Of a stretch of 64,000 bases of DNA, positions 12,421-25,483 are shown piece after piece. A program made the position numbers and the translations under genes. The stretch comes from Temnothorax longispinosus (lineage: Eukaryota; Arthropoda; Insecta; Hymenoptera; Formicidae), in assembly GCF_030848805.1 (NCBI RefSeq), contig NC_092360.1, positions 19,695,701-19,759,700 of the forward strand. The letters are read 5' to 3'. How positions within the stretch are numbered: the stretch's first letter is position 1; each line of letters starts with the position of its first letter. Under the pieces are notes generated by a model, which saw only the letters and a list, made by a program, of their open reading frames with translations, made no database searches and was not told the DNA's origin.

Positions 12421-12943
12421 TAGGTGCGCAACTAAGTTTCCGGGTTTCACACATAAATGGCACCAGTAACACATGTACTCGACTTACATGTTTGAAGTTG
12501 TCTGAAGTTATAGCTTGGACATCTGTTAACAATAACCAGTCGTTATACCAACACATATCGCAACGCAAAAATATTTTTTCTAACAACGGAGATGTCGAGT
12601 TTTGTGCCACATAAACAGCATTTGCGTCCAGGACACCATCAAAACGCTGAAATGGGATCTGCTACCGCACCCGCCGTATTCGCCAGACCTGGCGCCTTCC
12701 GATTAGCACTTGTTCCGGTCGATGGCGCATGGCTTGGCTGGGCTACACTTGACCAATTTCGAAGAAGTGCAAAATTGGTTGGATAAATGGTTTCGGTCCA
12801 AAGACGCGTCGTTTTATCGTCGCGGTATTCATGTATTGCCAGAGAGATGGCGAAAATGTATAGCTAGCGAGGGACGATACTTTGAATAAACCATTTTTTG
12901 TATTTATTGATAAAAAAAACCCGGAAACTTAGTTGCGCACCTA
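12421..12943 (+). mobile_element. Internally deleted mariner element, copy 2
   Basis: Same 523-bp structure as the copy at 4613-5135 but in the opposite orientation: TA at both ends, the same terminal repeats, the same internal deletion joining the N-terminal start to the C-terminal quarter, and the same in-frame TAG after LAPSD (12704-12706). The only difference I noticed is one base (12610). Identity this high argues for recent movement of an already deleted master copy, or for gene conversion. Confidence 0.93.
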
Positions 12944-12958
12944 CACTCCTTATTTTAT

Positions 12959-13034
12959 GTTGCAAGTGCCTGGAAAGTGGTTTATCACGCACGCGTAGCG
13001 TGCGTAATGGGGCACTTTCCATGCACGTGTTGCA
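12959..13034. repeat. Imperfect hairpin next to the mariner copy
   Basis: About 76 bases can fold on themselves. The outer arms are gttgcaagtgcctggaaagtg and cactttccatgcacgtgttgc, and a GC-rich inner stem is centred on acgcgtagcgt. It starts 15 bases after the mariner copy. It may be a small foldback element; a structured RNA is possible but unsupported. Confidence 0.55.
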
Positions 13035-14757
13035 TAAAAATTATTAATATACTTGCTATTATTTATGTTTCAAAATTTCGTTAAATTCCACATCAGGCAT
13101 ATAGATATGATATTCTCAGATTTAATGCAAGAAGAATAGATATACATATATATATCTTATGATAAGTCTGGTTTTCGAATATAGAGCATTTAAGTATTCC
13201 AAGTATTATTAATGTAAGAAAATTGATGCATTATTACTTTTACATAAAATCAACAATAGTGAGAAAGAAAATAAATATGCTCTGTATAGAAATTATTAAT
13301 TATATGACATATAAATATTTTTATATACGTATATATTAATTTAGGTACAACAAAAATGTTACAATGTAAGTAAAATAGAAACATTTTATATTTGTCGTAT
13401 TGTTTGTACTCTATTTCTCACAAAATTACTTGTTTTATCTTATAGAGTCCTACTGATAAATATAGATTCCAAACAATACGGCGAAACAAAAGTCAAATAA
13501 CGATTCGAGATTTTTATAGTTTAATAAGAGTTTTGTGTGCGCGCGCGCGTGCTCGCGTTGCTTCTATCACTGCTCAATGCATTTTTCGCTATTTCAAAGT
13601 GCCATTTCGCACTTTCACTCTTGCAATATATTTTATACGCTTTGATATTGTATTAATAAGAAAATATAAAATAAAAAAACATTTATTGTTAAATTCCCGA
13701 TATTAAAATTTCGAAAGGCTTTCGAAATAAGACATCTGGATTTGTAGATGTAAACGTTCTTTGTTTGAACAAAACGATAGATCATATTTTGCGTCTGGAT
13801 CTCTAGCGTGGATCTAATGAGTATCAACATAACGATAAATGATTGACATCTAGTTTAATATTATCCTGCCAGTAATAAGTGAGAATAACAAGATTTTCGG
13901 ATCAAAATTTCGATTTTTGAAAGATTCTATTATGATTTGAAAGAAATACATGAAAGAAAGCATTTCTTTTTTAATAATAATTTAAAATAATAAAAATTAT
14001 ATGCGTATATAACAGTATAAGCACCCATACCCATAACCATAACACTTGTCAGTCGACAATTTTGATTAATTTTATAAATATATCGTTTTTTATTAAAGAT
14101 AAATTCGATGTTCTAATCGAAATCTAGTAATCTATCGCAAAACGATAATGAATTTGTGGTTTTCCGAGTCATCGTGTACTTAAGAGTGCAAGAATCCAGC
14201 ATCTCGCTATCATCAATGACACTCATGTTCTCTTAAATATGCGACGTACTCGATTTGTCTTCTACTTATGTCTTGTTAAATTGTATATAACATTTTCCTT
14301 TTGTCTACATATTTGTTTCATTTTTTCCTGATAAATAACATAGTTATAATATATAATATATGTTTAAATATATATAATTAAAACAGTTTGTAAATTTTAA
14401 ATAAGCAACTGATGTTATTCACTATATATATACAATTAGATTGTGCATATGTATATTCCATGCAATATAAACCGCAATGATTGTTACCCTTGATTTGTTG
14501 CGGTACTTCGAAGTATTGTAACATGAATTAACTTTAACGTGTAAAATTTATAATGTCTTATTTTCGACGTATAACAAATATACTTACGAGAAATGTATCC
14601 CATTTACTTTCAAAAATATAATGGCGTTTGACAATTTTCATAATTATTCATTCTTTTATAAGAATTTAAAATAATGTATTTTGTGCAAGTAGTATAGGTA
14701 CATGCTGAAAAATGAAAAGTATCTCTTTGAAGTTTTTAAATTTATATAACAAGTCAC
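13035..14757. other. AT-rich intergenic DNA, no gene seen
   Basis: No frame with splice support. It contains a short alternating purine-pyrimidine stretch (gtgtgcgcgcgcgcgtgc near 13535). Confidence 0.4.
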
Positions 14758-14999
14758 CTTTTTGTCTCATCGAGTTCACCGGATAAAATCGCGGTTAAAC
14801 CAATCTCTGCGTTTTCGTCGAAGATGTTTCCTAATCGATGCAAAATATCAGTCGCAGTTTGAACAGATTTATCCTTTATCTTAACAGTCTTGTCAAACAA
14901 ACTTTGCATAATTTCTCTATCATCAGGCTGCCAATAATCATACTCTATCACTGGAATATTTAATTCATTAGAGCGTAACGTTTCTCTTCTAATCGTCGA
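14758..14999 (-). CDS. Candidate coding exon of unknown function
   Basis: On the minus strand, acceptor cctttag precedes 14999 and a possible donor (aaaag|gtgact) follows 14758; without splicing the frame ends at a TGA at 14754-14756. The 80-residue product is soluble and charged (for example YDYWQPDDREIMQSL, DILHRLGNIFDENAEIG) and reads like real protein. I do not recognise it and found no partner exons nearby. Confidence 0.3.
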
Positions 15000-15224
15000 C
15001 TAAAGGATCAGAATGTTCAGTTTAGACCTTCTAAAGATATAGAGATGAAAAATTCCACAAATTTATATTTCTATCTACGATGTAATCTTCTTCGTAAGAT
15101 GAATTATGGCTAATTACATGTGAAAACGGGATGTAACATTTTACAATTTGTTGTTATAAAAAATGTCATAATTTATTTACAATGATCTTCATATATTTGG
15201 ATTTTGTTCCGGATTCGCCGTTAC

Positions 15225-15950
15225 TCATGAATTCAGGTTCCTTATATTTAGATATTGACGAACGACTACAGCGTGTAGTCGATCACGCATACACGCGTCT
15301 CTGACAATGGTATCACGCGCGGGCCATGCTTCCGCATACCCGCGCCGCTTCCAAACTCGAAAATTCGCGTATGTTGTGCGACGATCCTGCGAGCTCAGTT
15401 CAAGCTTGACGGACCTTCGGTTCAGACCTATCGGTCTAATCGGCAACGAGACTATTTCTCGCGCAATAAAGTTCCTATGTTCTGACGAGAAAGTGCGGGC
15501 GTGATTCACGAGAATAGAGTCAAAACCGGCCTCCCGTGATATTGGGAGCGAGCTGGTTGCGAGTGGAGTACGCTGTCCTCGCGGGTTTAAGAACTTGTCC
15601 TCATCAACGACGCAAGCGAGAGTCTGTGCTACTGTGCGTTTCGAGATCTCCGTTCTGTTCTCGCGTCTCAAGATTTCCGCTCTGTTCTGGCTTCAAAATA
15701 TCCGTTTCTTTTTGCGTGCATCAATTTTCGATCAACGTTCGTTCCGTCATGCGCCACCCTCGTGCCCGATCATTTCCGCGGGTTGCCATTGCGCTCGGGG
15801 CTCGGGCGATCCGAATTCCGTTGGATAGTTGCGTGCATGATATTTGCGAGAATGATATTTCAATCTTAGTAAACTCGTACGAGAGCCAAAGATTTCCCTC
15901 TTCATTTGTTTTGTCGGTTCCTTTTTCACTTATGTACAAGCTGTAAAGTA
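15225..15950. promoter_or_regulatory. GC/CpG-rich island, possible promoter or first exon
   Basis: The base composition changes sharply from the AT-rich surroundings. Frames of about 140 codons are open on both strands, which is expected of CG-rich DNA and is not evidence of coding. It contains repeated words such as ttccgctctgttctgg. In insect genomes with AT-rich spacers such islands often mark first exons; the gene served is unknown. Confidence 0.3.
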
Positions 15951-18283
15951 AAACATAAAATTTTGTTTTCCTACTTCACCAAATATACGTGACGATCCGC
16001 TTATCGCAAAGATTACTTGTAATATACATTATATTTTAATAATATTTCTGTGATTGAGGAATATTTTTATTCCTGTATATATTTCAAAAAAATATTTCTG
16101 AAATACGAAAATATTGTCACAGATACGCATTGATGCCTACTTTGCGTGAGTGATATATTGAGCTTTAAAATAAAATTATCGATTAATCAAATTAGACATA
16201 TACTTACACAGTTGTTGTCGTCTTGATGGTGGACCACATTATAAGAAAATTTCACCATATTATAAAAATGATGTCGTTCATTTTTTATGTATCTCTTGAA
16301 ATTTTCTCTTTGCAAAGTCTGAAACATTCATATTACATTCGGTTAAAGATTGGCCTTTATAGGCGCGGTTACTTTTTATGCCAAATATTTTGGCTTACAG
16401 TGTGCGAATCAAAAACATATACATATATACACTATAAATTTCCAAAAAACGTGGCCAAATCTTTACCTAAAATATATAGTGATAAATATACAGTGATAAA
16501 TATATATAAAAATATATAGTGAGAAATATATAGTGATTCTGATCATCTACGTACAGAGACAACTGCGTTTGACTCTTATGCCATCCTATTACAAATTTCC
16601 AATTTCGAGAGTCCTAAATTATTATTTTACTAAAATATATAATCCCTCAATTTGTATTATATTTTATTGAGTGTAATTTACTTCAGTTTATAGTTATATT
16701 TATTTCAAGTCACTTATAAGGGGACAACCATCCCTTGACTTGTAAATGTTGAGATTTTTAGAGTTATGAGAATTTGAGATTAAAGTATTTATATATTTTG
16801 GGTCGTCTGCTTTTGCTTTAAAGTGCGAAAGTCAAACAGTTATATTAAGGAAATCTTATGGTATTTATTACCTTTTTTACATTGTGTTTTCTTAATGTAT
16901 CCTTCTATCTTAGCCAGTGCCGATTCAATTATATTGTACAAAATCTTGAATCTTTCTTCTGGCTTTGATCGCTCGGCTTTTTCAAGTACAGACTATAAAA
17001 TAAAAAACAAAATTACGTTTTCTTACTTCGTTCCATATACGCGATAATATACATATGTATATATCCCGCTGTAGCGAAGATTACTTGTAATATTCATCAT
17101 TTAAATAACATTCAATAATTGAGAAATATTGTTACTCCTTATTATATATTTTTGATTGTATGAGATCTATTGCTTCCTCATAGAAGAAGCTTTATTGTTT
17201 TCGTAAATTTTATATATGAACCTTTAATTGCATATAAAGTTGGGTCTTATCAATCAAATTTAAAAGAATTATATACGAAATAGGGGTAGAAAGAAAAGAT
17301 TGTTTTTTGAGTTTTTGATGCTAATATATTCAGTGTTCTAAAACGTCGAAAAATTACGTTTAAAAAAATGTCCGTGTATGTGTGTGTATGTAACACTTTT
17401 GTTGTCCGTATATGCTCTAACTTTTGCAAATTTTGAGATATTAGGCTCAATTTTTTTTTTAATGTAGAGTATTATTAAAGGAAGGTTGGTATTGAATTTG
17501 GCGATGATTAGTAAAGAGGTTCATTTTTTATAAATTTTGAATTTTTTGAGAAATGATTGCTCTAACTTCCGCAAATTTTGAAATATTGAGCTTAATTTTG
17601 TTTTAACGTAGAGTATTATTAAAGAAAAGTTGGTATTAAATTTGGCGGTGATCGGTATAAAAGCTTATTTCTTTATAAAATTTTGAATTTTTTAAGAAAT
17701 ATCCGTGGCTGCTCCAACTTCCGCAAATTTTGAGATATCAGGTTATTTCTAATTCTATTCAGTCTTTTTCTTCAGTCTTTTTTACCCCTATTTTATATAT
17801 GTATAATACTTTAAGATTTGGTTGATTAGACCCAGCTTTATACGCGATCAAAGGTCCATAATTTTTTTTAGAAATGTCTATGGTAGCATATGGTAGCTCG
17901 GGTAGCTCTAACTTCCGTAAGTTTATTACATTCATTAAAGCACATGGTCTCGATTGTGGATAAAAACTCAGTTGCATCTCACTTGCCAGCATGCAAAAAG
18001 AACGTGCATTTAACTGAGTTGTGACGTCACAAATGAGAATTATCTGAGTTTTGATGTAAATGGAAAGCAACTATTCTTTCTTTTTTGGCAATGAGTAATT
18101 CAGAGACACAAACGACACTTGTGTCGACTTGTGTCGCTTATTGCTGGAAAGTTCCCAAAAGCTTGTATACTTAAGAAAAACTCTTTTTCGGAAATACAAT
18201 TATTTTATGCCTGTGATAATCATTTTTTGAAATAGCAATTATTCCGTGCATTGTTCTAATTCAAATACATTTGTGTTTTGCAG
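15951..18283. other. Intergenic or intronic DNA, no gene seen
   Basis: AT-rich. The tandem repeat at 17414-17745 is the only structure I can support. Confidence 0.4.
17414..17745. repeat. Tandem repeat, unit about 145-152 bases, more than two copies
   Basis: A phrase like gctctaacttccgcaaattttgag recurs at 17414, 17559 and 17711, with the intervening text (tagagtattattaaag, ggttggtattgaatttggc) also conserved. A partial fourth start appears near 17905. Small satellite-like array. Confidence 0.7.
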
Positions 18284-18332
18284 TTTTCGACACAGTTTGC
18301 ATTGCAACTGCCGCTGTTTCGCCATCATATCG
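18284..18332 (+). CDS. Candidate 49-base exon, possibly upstream of the gene at 21.7 kb
   Basis: It is bounded by a good acceptor (gtgttttgcag) and a good donor (cg|gtgagtc), codes FSTQFALQLPLFRHHI and ends in phase 1. The exon starting at 21664 needs exactly that phase, so the two could be joined. This is weak evidence by itself. Confidence 0.25.
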
Positions 18333-19299
18333 GTGAGTCATAAATTATTTTCTATTAAATTGAGGTAATAGATCTGTGAAGATAAATTGTATATAATATA
18401 TATCTGATATGTTGTTGTTGTGTTGTTGTGTTGTGTTGTAAAAAATGTATGTATATAAATATATGCATCAAAGAAAGAATATAATACTATAAAGAAATAT
18501 ATAACACTTCAAAGATCCATTGCCTTAAAATAAATAGGTTATTTATTTCAAAATTAGGTTTAATATATAATTCTGGAAGTCTATAATATATAAGTATAAG
18601 TATTGGTCGATTTATTGTGTAAGAATGCACCGCGTGCAAAATTCACAGAATAGTTATATCGAGCACATTTTGCTATTCTGTTAGAAAATATTGTGAGATA
18701 TCTCAGTTGTCTAAAATTCAGTTCAGATAATCTCGTAAGCATAAATAAAAAATATAATAAAGAATGTATTTCACTGGTAGATTTAATAAGTGATAATGTG
18801 TGGATAATAAAAAGATTTCTGTGAATAATAAATTACCTTTATATTTGGTAGAAATATTCCACTTTCTGCTGAGCATTCTCTATACACAGATAAAATACAA
18901 ATTTTTTTGAGGAAACATGATAGAAAATACTATAAGGATATGTTATATTAATAATATCAATTAGACAGAGATATGACATAAATGTATATAAGACACAAAT
19001 ATCTTGCTCAGATTTTCAGTGCTTATGCGATATGATTACCATGAGAAAAATAAAATTAAATAAAAGCTTTATATTGTAAAACTATCAATGTCTTATTTGT
19101 CACAATTGATTCTATTTTTTTTCTCTTTTTCGTATTTTTTGCTACTTGAACAATAAATTAAAAAGTTTAACCATTATAAATGTATTTTATATGAAACTAT
19201 CTAATTGATATTATTAATATTCAATGGATAAGAGAATAACGAATAAATTTTTATTTATTAATCGTCAATCATGGAATGTCATTCATGCTCATCCCTGAT

Positions 19300-20130
19300 T
19301 TGGGCCAATCGCGTGTTTTCGTTATCGCGCGCGTATAGTAATTTCGGCAAGTACACTGCGCCCTGCGACGGCCGCGAGCCGCGCGAAGGAATGTAAGGGG
19401 TGGGGAACAGTTCCCATGAGTTCCCAGCAGTTCCTAGTTCCCAGTTCCCATCAGGACACCGCGCGATACGGCTGCGACGTCACGACGCGGCGTGGATCCT
19501 TCGATCAGCTTCGATCGTAATCGCATTCGGCCGCGAGCGAGCGTGATTCTGCGTGATGTGTGTAATTGCTCTCGATTGAACGGATTACGGAGGGGACACG
19601 GCGGTGAGGGAGTCTCGACCGACGGCCGCGGGCCGGTGTCCGCGAGAATCGGTACGTTCGACAATCTCTCGTAATTAGAAACAAGGCCGCTTATCGCGAA
19701 AAATGCGGGTTAATCGTCGTCCAGCATGATGTACGCGACGCTTGCAGAGCCTGCGTTTTCTCGTCGCCGTGTCTCGCGCATGACGGTGGAATCCCTGGAA
19801 TATCGACCCGCGATCGAAGCCGGCGTTAGTTCGAGACAGTTTTACATCGAAGTCATCCGGAGCCGGAGACATCGGAGTATCGTGCCTCGCCTCTCCTGTA
19901 AGTACGCAACGCTTCATATTTGTTTGACGCGAGTAATTGCGCTCGCGAATGCGATCACCATGTCGATGTCGTCCCGTCGAGAAGCTCGCGTGGTTTTCGT
20001 CGCAAGCGCGATATACATCCGCCATGTTTCCCGTCGGTGCCGTTTTCCTGGAAGACGCTCGTCGAGGTCGTTTTTTTCGGGTGACGGGACAAATATTATT
20101 TATACGCAAGCGTTACTTCTGTAGTAACTT
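19300..20130. promoter_or_regulatory. GC/CpG-rich island, probable promoter and 5' UTR
   Basis: A clear compositional island between AT-rich flanks, with a repeated gttcccatgagttcccag word near 19410. Open frames on both strands look like composition effects. It could serve the gene whose exons begin at 18284 or 21664 on the plus strand. Confidence 0.35.
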
Positions 20131-21010
20131 ACGATAATTTCTCCGCGTAAACGGGGATATGTAGTAACTTCCGATAATTCGATAACACGTAAATAAGGGA
20201 ATTATCGTAAGTTGCGCGAGCGTTAACGTAAAATAATGGTGAGATATGGACGAATTACGATCGGTCGCGATTATTATTATCACTTTTTTGAATGATGTAT
20301 CGAGGGGAGTTTCGCGTGTGATATATGCGAACTACGATTTCTCGGATCTGTGAAACTGGCCCGACATTCTACGATAATAATTTCAAAAATATACCGAGAG
20401 TTCTAATAACACTTTTCATAGTTCTACGTATTAAAACATGATAAAAAATAAACGAGTTCCACATTCCTTATTTAAAAAAATCGAAATAGAAAAAATGTGT
20501 TAACTTCGCGAATCTAGCACGACCATCCTCTGAAGTATCAAAACGTGTTGAATATTATATTTGACGAGAGTTCCCGATAGTTTTAATCGAATTCCACACA
20601 TCTTATACAATTTCAAATCAATATTCCTTCAATTAACACTTTTTGAACAATTTTTATCCGCGTCCAGCACGACGTTTCGCGAGAAGTGTCGCGCTAATGA
20701 TTTTCCGCGGTTCTAACAATTAGTTTCGACAGTTCTATAAGAAGAGTTCAGTGTTTTATAGTTATTAGTTTTAAGAAAAGTTCCGATGCGATTAACGATT
20801 TTTAAAATCAATTTTTAACAGTTACGTCGAGCACGACACTTGGTCAAAATATGTCGTGCTGGATGTTAAACTGTTAAAAATCGTTACTCGAATCTGTTTG
20901 TAAAACGACGACATCGCATCGCATCCCTGCTACAATATAGTCGCACTGTCGCGGTCGCTGTCTCGCCGCATGATATGATGACATCAAAGCGTACGAAGCA
21001 ATAAACACAA

Positions 21011-21152
21011 TGGCCCGTTCACTCACTCTCAGTTCACTTTTATCATAAATGCGCGCATTTTAACATATGTATAGTTTACGTTACATGTACTGTACAGTCT
21101 TAGAAATAAATGCGCGCATTTATCGATAAAAGTGAACTGAGAATACGGGCCG
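21011..21152. repeat. Foldback element of about 142 bases
   Basis: Arms tggcccgttcactcactctc... and its near reverse complement ending gagaatacgggccg enclose a loop of about 45 bases. The arms meet in two copies of aaatgcgcgcattt, itself a palindrome. Non-coding. Confidence 0.8.
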
Positions 21153-21663
21153 AAGTCTACTACAGCGCAGACTATATACCGTTGTAGAAATTGGATGCAG
21201 GGATATAAATTTAGTTCACCGCCATGCTATTATTCTTTCCCTTTACATTGAAACATCTCTGAAATTGGTTCAACGCACATAGAGCGTAACTAACGTTTCT
21301 TGCTGTTTCTGCGTCACATGTTACTTTTTTTTGCATCTGCCGGAAATCCGACTGAAGTTGATTAACGATAAATCGGGAAAAATATGCGAAGAATAATGTT
21401 TTACTTATTGGTGTTTGCTAACATCAAGAAGATCACCATTAAGTAAGAAGTTAATATAATTATGTCTTGCTCAATTTAGAAATTAATTCGATCTGAAAAT
21501 TAAATAATTTCGAAATAATTAATAAGATATTTTCTTTTTTCTATTATATGCAAAATGAAAATCTCGAATAAGTTCACAGATCCGTATAGACGGATTTAAT
21601 TAATTAAGAATTAATTAAAGTGAGCTACATAACATTAAGTTACATTTGAAACATTTGTTACAG

Positions 21664-24600
21664 GTGCGAAAAAGCCTAAAAAAGATAATCGAAAGGCTCC
21701 AGACTATGCAGCTGATACTTTGGGTCCCGCGCTTTTTTCAACACCGGATATAATTCGACGTGTAGGTTCGAATAGTGACGGAAAGGTTACAGATAACCCT
21801 GCAACACCTACGACTCCGTCTACACCTTTCGCAACAGTAATAGTCTGGATCGTCAATCGGTTCCATTTCCACAGCAGTTTCATTGAATATTGGCATCTCT
21901 GCCGATTCAAACGTAGTACAGAATACTTCTAATCTTGCTGATAAAAAGACAATATTTAATGCTTCTGAACAGTCTGTCCAGCCAGAACCACACGTAAACT
22001 TCGATGGAGGTAACAGTATAATATCAGGAAGTGAAAACGAACAAAAATCGGAAAGCAAGGCATCATTGCCTGAACATTTACAACCATCGTTAGATACAGG
22101 TAAAATTAAATCTTATATAGAAGAGATCTTGTAATAGTGCTTTTCAATGTATTATTTTATATTTACAAGTGGTGTTTTTAAAAAACTCACTTATTATCTC
22201 TATTTATATTTTGTGATGTAGAATTTTTTTGTACCATTATTTATTTCTTTTTATAATTTATTTTTATATAATACATAATGCTATTCTAATAAACATATTT
22301 TAACATATTTTGTTCTTTTTTTCGTTGAATTCCTTTATTTGCTCATAATCTTATAATTAAAAACATTTTATTGTTTTTATATTATCAAAGTTTATAATGC
22401 ACTGTATATGATTCTATAGGTAATTTGTATTTTACATTGCTATCGTACCTATCTCTAGTATTAAATACTGCTTCATCAGAGAGAATTATTTAATTCATAG
22501 TACTACTCCATATTCTAAGTTGTTGTTTCCAAGAGTAATAGGTTTTATCGGCGTCAACTTGTATCTTCTCTAACGATAAAAAGTTATGCGTTAATTTTTT
22601 TTCTACATATAAGTGCATTCTCCTATTTATAATTTATGAATTACTCTCTTATTTTCTTTTATCTTAAAAATAACATTACAATAATAAAATTATTAAAAGC
22701 ATTTTCTGCATTTGTTTAAGGTGGGATCGAAGGAGAAGAACATTTATTGGCTACTTTAGAAATGGAAGCCAACAAATTCGAAGAACTACTTGCTGAAGCA
22801 TTATTGTTACAAGAGGAACTTGGAGTCGATTTAGCCGAACATGTAAGTGTATTACATTTTATTAGTACATTTTCGTTATTTTTTTTTAAACTTGCGGCTA
22901 AAAATTATCAAAAATATATTTTAAAATAAATATTTCTCTAAACATTTTTACGTAAAATGTTAAGATTTAATTATTTAAAGTATAAAAACTATTAAATTAA
23001 ATATATATAAATGTGTAAAACTTAAATTAAATGCATATAATTATTATTATTATAAATAATTTGGACTTGAGTTTGTCAGTTATATTTTTAATATCCCTTC
23101 GTGTAAAGAAATTTTAAACACATTAATCGGATTTTAAACATTTTATTCAACTATAATATATTCAATGTTAATGGTTGTTAAGGTGATCCTAAAGCCGTGA
23201 TCCTAGCCGCGGTTTTTTTCAGTTTTTTTCTTAGCACTAATCTTTTAATTGGCTTTATAGAAATGCAAAATTCTTGTCTAGAATTAAAGTACGCATCAAA
23301 ATCTAGGTCATGGTGGTCGAATTTATATCGAAAACGAAAAAAAATTAATATTTTTTGTTATACGTGACGACCACTACATATAAATTCAACCACCATGACC
23401 TAGATTTTGATGCGTACTTTAATTCTAGACAAGAATTTTGCATTTCTATAAAGCCAATTAAAAGATTAGTGCTAAGAAAAAAACCGAAAAAAACAATCTC
23501 GATGTAAGCATCGGGCCGCGAGGCTGACCGCTACGTGCCTGTCGTCAGTCGCGTGGCATATTCGATCCGGGGTTGTCGATCACGCCGCCCCGCGTGGTTG
23601 ATCACGCGTCGATGCCACCCCACGCACAGGTGCGAGCATGCCGGCGAGAATCAGAGCACGGCGCAACTCCGGACACGCTCAGTGTCTTTGTTCGCGATAA
23701 CTGCGCCCCTCGCGCAACGCCGTCAATTATCGGATCAATCAGAGAGCGCCGCGTTCCGGATCTCTCCTCCGTTTCCCGGATCTCTCGAGAACTTTCCTGG
23801 CGGAAGAGAACGGCCTCGTGTCAGACTCGTTTCGCACGTCTCCAAATCAAGTGATTTCGGTAAAACGGCAAATATTCTGTGTGCGTGGTTTTTCCACCGA
23901 TTCATGCGTGGCATTGCCGCCCAATTAAATTGTTAAAAGTGCGTGATTGTCGCAAGGAACCCGAAACGTTCTTTAACACGTGCCTCTCCGCTCAACCGGG
24001 AGAAGCACGACTTCATACTCCGAGTCGCCAAGAGCGGTCAACTGCTATCTTCGAGGATGACCTTCCTGCTCACCATGTGAGCTCGCCTCCGATCACTATC
24101 ATCGCGTCGCGTTCGCGATCGTCGTCTGCTTCGTGGACAAGATCTCCGTCGAAAGGGCATCAAGTCGATGCTCTTGCAAGATTTCCGTATCGCGCGTTTG
24201 CGGCAGACAATAGATAAATCCTCGGATAAATCAAGATTTTCGATCGATTCGAATTCTGACAGTGTACGTGAAACCGTCGTTCGACATTGAGCCCCGATGC
24301 AATTCATTACTGGCCACGGAAGTCGTTCTCTTATTCGCAACACTCCTCATTTCACACTCTTTTTGGGCTACGTTCGGATTCCCCATCCGAGTGCTAAAAA
24401 TTTTATAGTATGTGCACTGTTAAAAAAATCTGTATTAAAAATAATATAAAAATGTGGGAAATTTTTATGCAGATACCGTATATGAAATTTCAAATACGAA
24501 GTTGAATTAAAGGGGTGGTATTTAGAAAATAAAAGTAAAGAGTAGTAATATTACTATGTACATCTGTTTGAAAAATCAGATACTTGTAAAGAAATCTTGA

Positions 24601-25192
24601 TCTTTAAGTATATTTAAATTAAGTTTATGTTCATGAAAATTAGAAAACCTGTTTAATTTAAATATGCTTAAAGATCAAAATTCCTTTACAGATATATGAA
24701 TTTTCAAATAGTTGAGCATAGTAATATTACTGCTCGATATTTTTATTTTCGAAATACTACTCCTTTAATTTTCAACTTCTTATTTGAAATTTTATATGCG
24801 GTGCCTGGATAAAAATTTCCTACATTTTTATATTATTTTTAATACAGATTTTTTTAACAGTGCATATACTATTGGATTTTTAGCACTCGGGTGGGGAATG
24901 CAAACGCAGCCCTGAATGGTGCTGGCATAAATCGCGCTCCGCTGACATTGCTATGATGTCATATTGTAGAATTTTACAATCTTAATTAATATTTAAATAA
25001 TGTTTAACATTCTTTTTGTAATTCTCTAGCTCGAGAATTACAAAAGGAATTATTAATTTTAATTTTAAATTTGCAAAGTTTGATTATATGGTTTTAATTT
25101 TTAATACTTGATAATCTAAACATTTAAAATTATTTAACCTCTGATAGCAAAGCGTGAGTGAGCAAAATCATGCAAACGTGTTGCTGAAACCA

Positions 25193-25265
<73 letters not shown>

Positions 25266-25483
25266 ATAAAAAGTAATATAGAAATTAAAATTTGATTGAA
25301 TTAATTTAATAATATGGATTCATAATATAACCATTTGTTTTTATTTTTTTGCAGTTCGTAGAGCTGGTAGAGCTGGATAACAAGGCACAAGTAACACAGC
25401 TGCTGGGCGACGAAAAGATCTCTACCAGACGTGGCTCGCGGTCCAGTCTGGCTAATATCGAACGTGAACAAAGTCACGAAGAG
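21664..25483 (+). CDS. Unrecognised gene, three internal exons, one carrying a frameshift
   Basis: Exons at 21664-22099, 22721-22842 and 25355-25483 have GT-AG borders and matching phases (1, 1, 0, 0). The first is basic then serine/threonine/proline-rich (KKPKKDNRKAPDYAAD, STPDIIRRVG, TPTTPSTPF), the second is a charged helix suited to coiled coil (ANKFEELLAEALLLQEEL), and the third continues the helix and ends RRGSRSSLANIEREQSHEE. The reading frame changes at least once in the first exon between about 21835 and 21885, so that copy as written is broken. A weak further exon (26036-26079, LKKTALLHSISKNSR) could follow in phase. I do not recognise the family. The layout suggests a cytoplasmic scaffold-type protein; this is inference. 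Confidence 0.5.
23213..23494. repeat. Foldback element with arms of about 115 bases
   Basis: The left arm (from the ttttttcag run, through cttagcactaatctttt and gcatcaaaatctagg) is mirrored by the right arm ending aagaaaaaaaccgaaaaaaac. The loop is about 50 bases. Lies in the intron between exons 2 and 3 of the gene at 21.7-25.5 kb. Confidence 0.85.
23500..24350. promoter_or_regulatory. GC/CpG-rich island between two foldback elements
   Basis: A sharp GC-rich block inside the large intron 22843-25354. It may be an internal promoter giving a shorter transcript that starts before the exon at 25355. Open frames on both strands (up to 133 codons) have no splice or motif support. Confidence 0.35.
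24365..24912. mobile_element. 548-bp foldback (MITE-like) element
   Basis: The termini gggctacgttcggattcccc and (on the other strand) gggctgcgtttgcattcccc are followed by an almost complete inverted repeat of the rest: aagatcaa, gtgctaaaaat and tgcactgttaaaaaaatctg are seen on both sides. No coding capacity. Its end resembles the end of the small element at 39576-39696. Confidence 0.8.
25197..25255. repeat. (AT)n microsatellite
   Basis: About 59 bases of uninterrupted AT dinucleotides, about 100 bases before the exon at 25355. Confidence 0.95.

Noticed and set aside
15225..15671. 148-codon minus-strand frame
   Set aside because: The GC-rich island is open on both strands. No motif, splice support or codon pattern favours coding.
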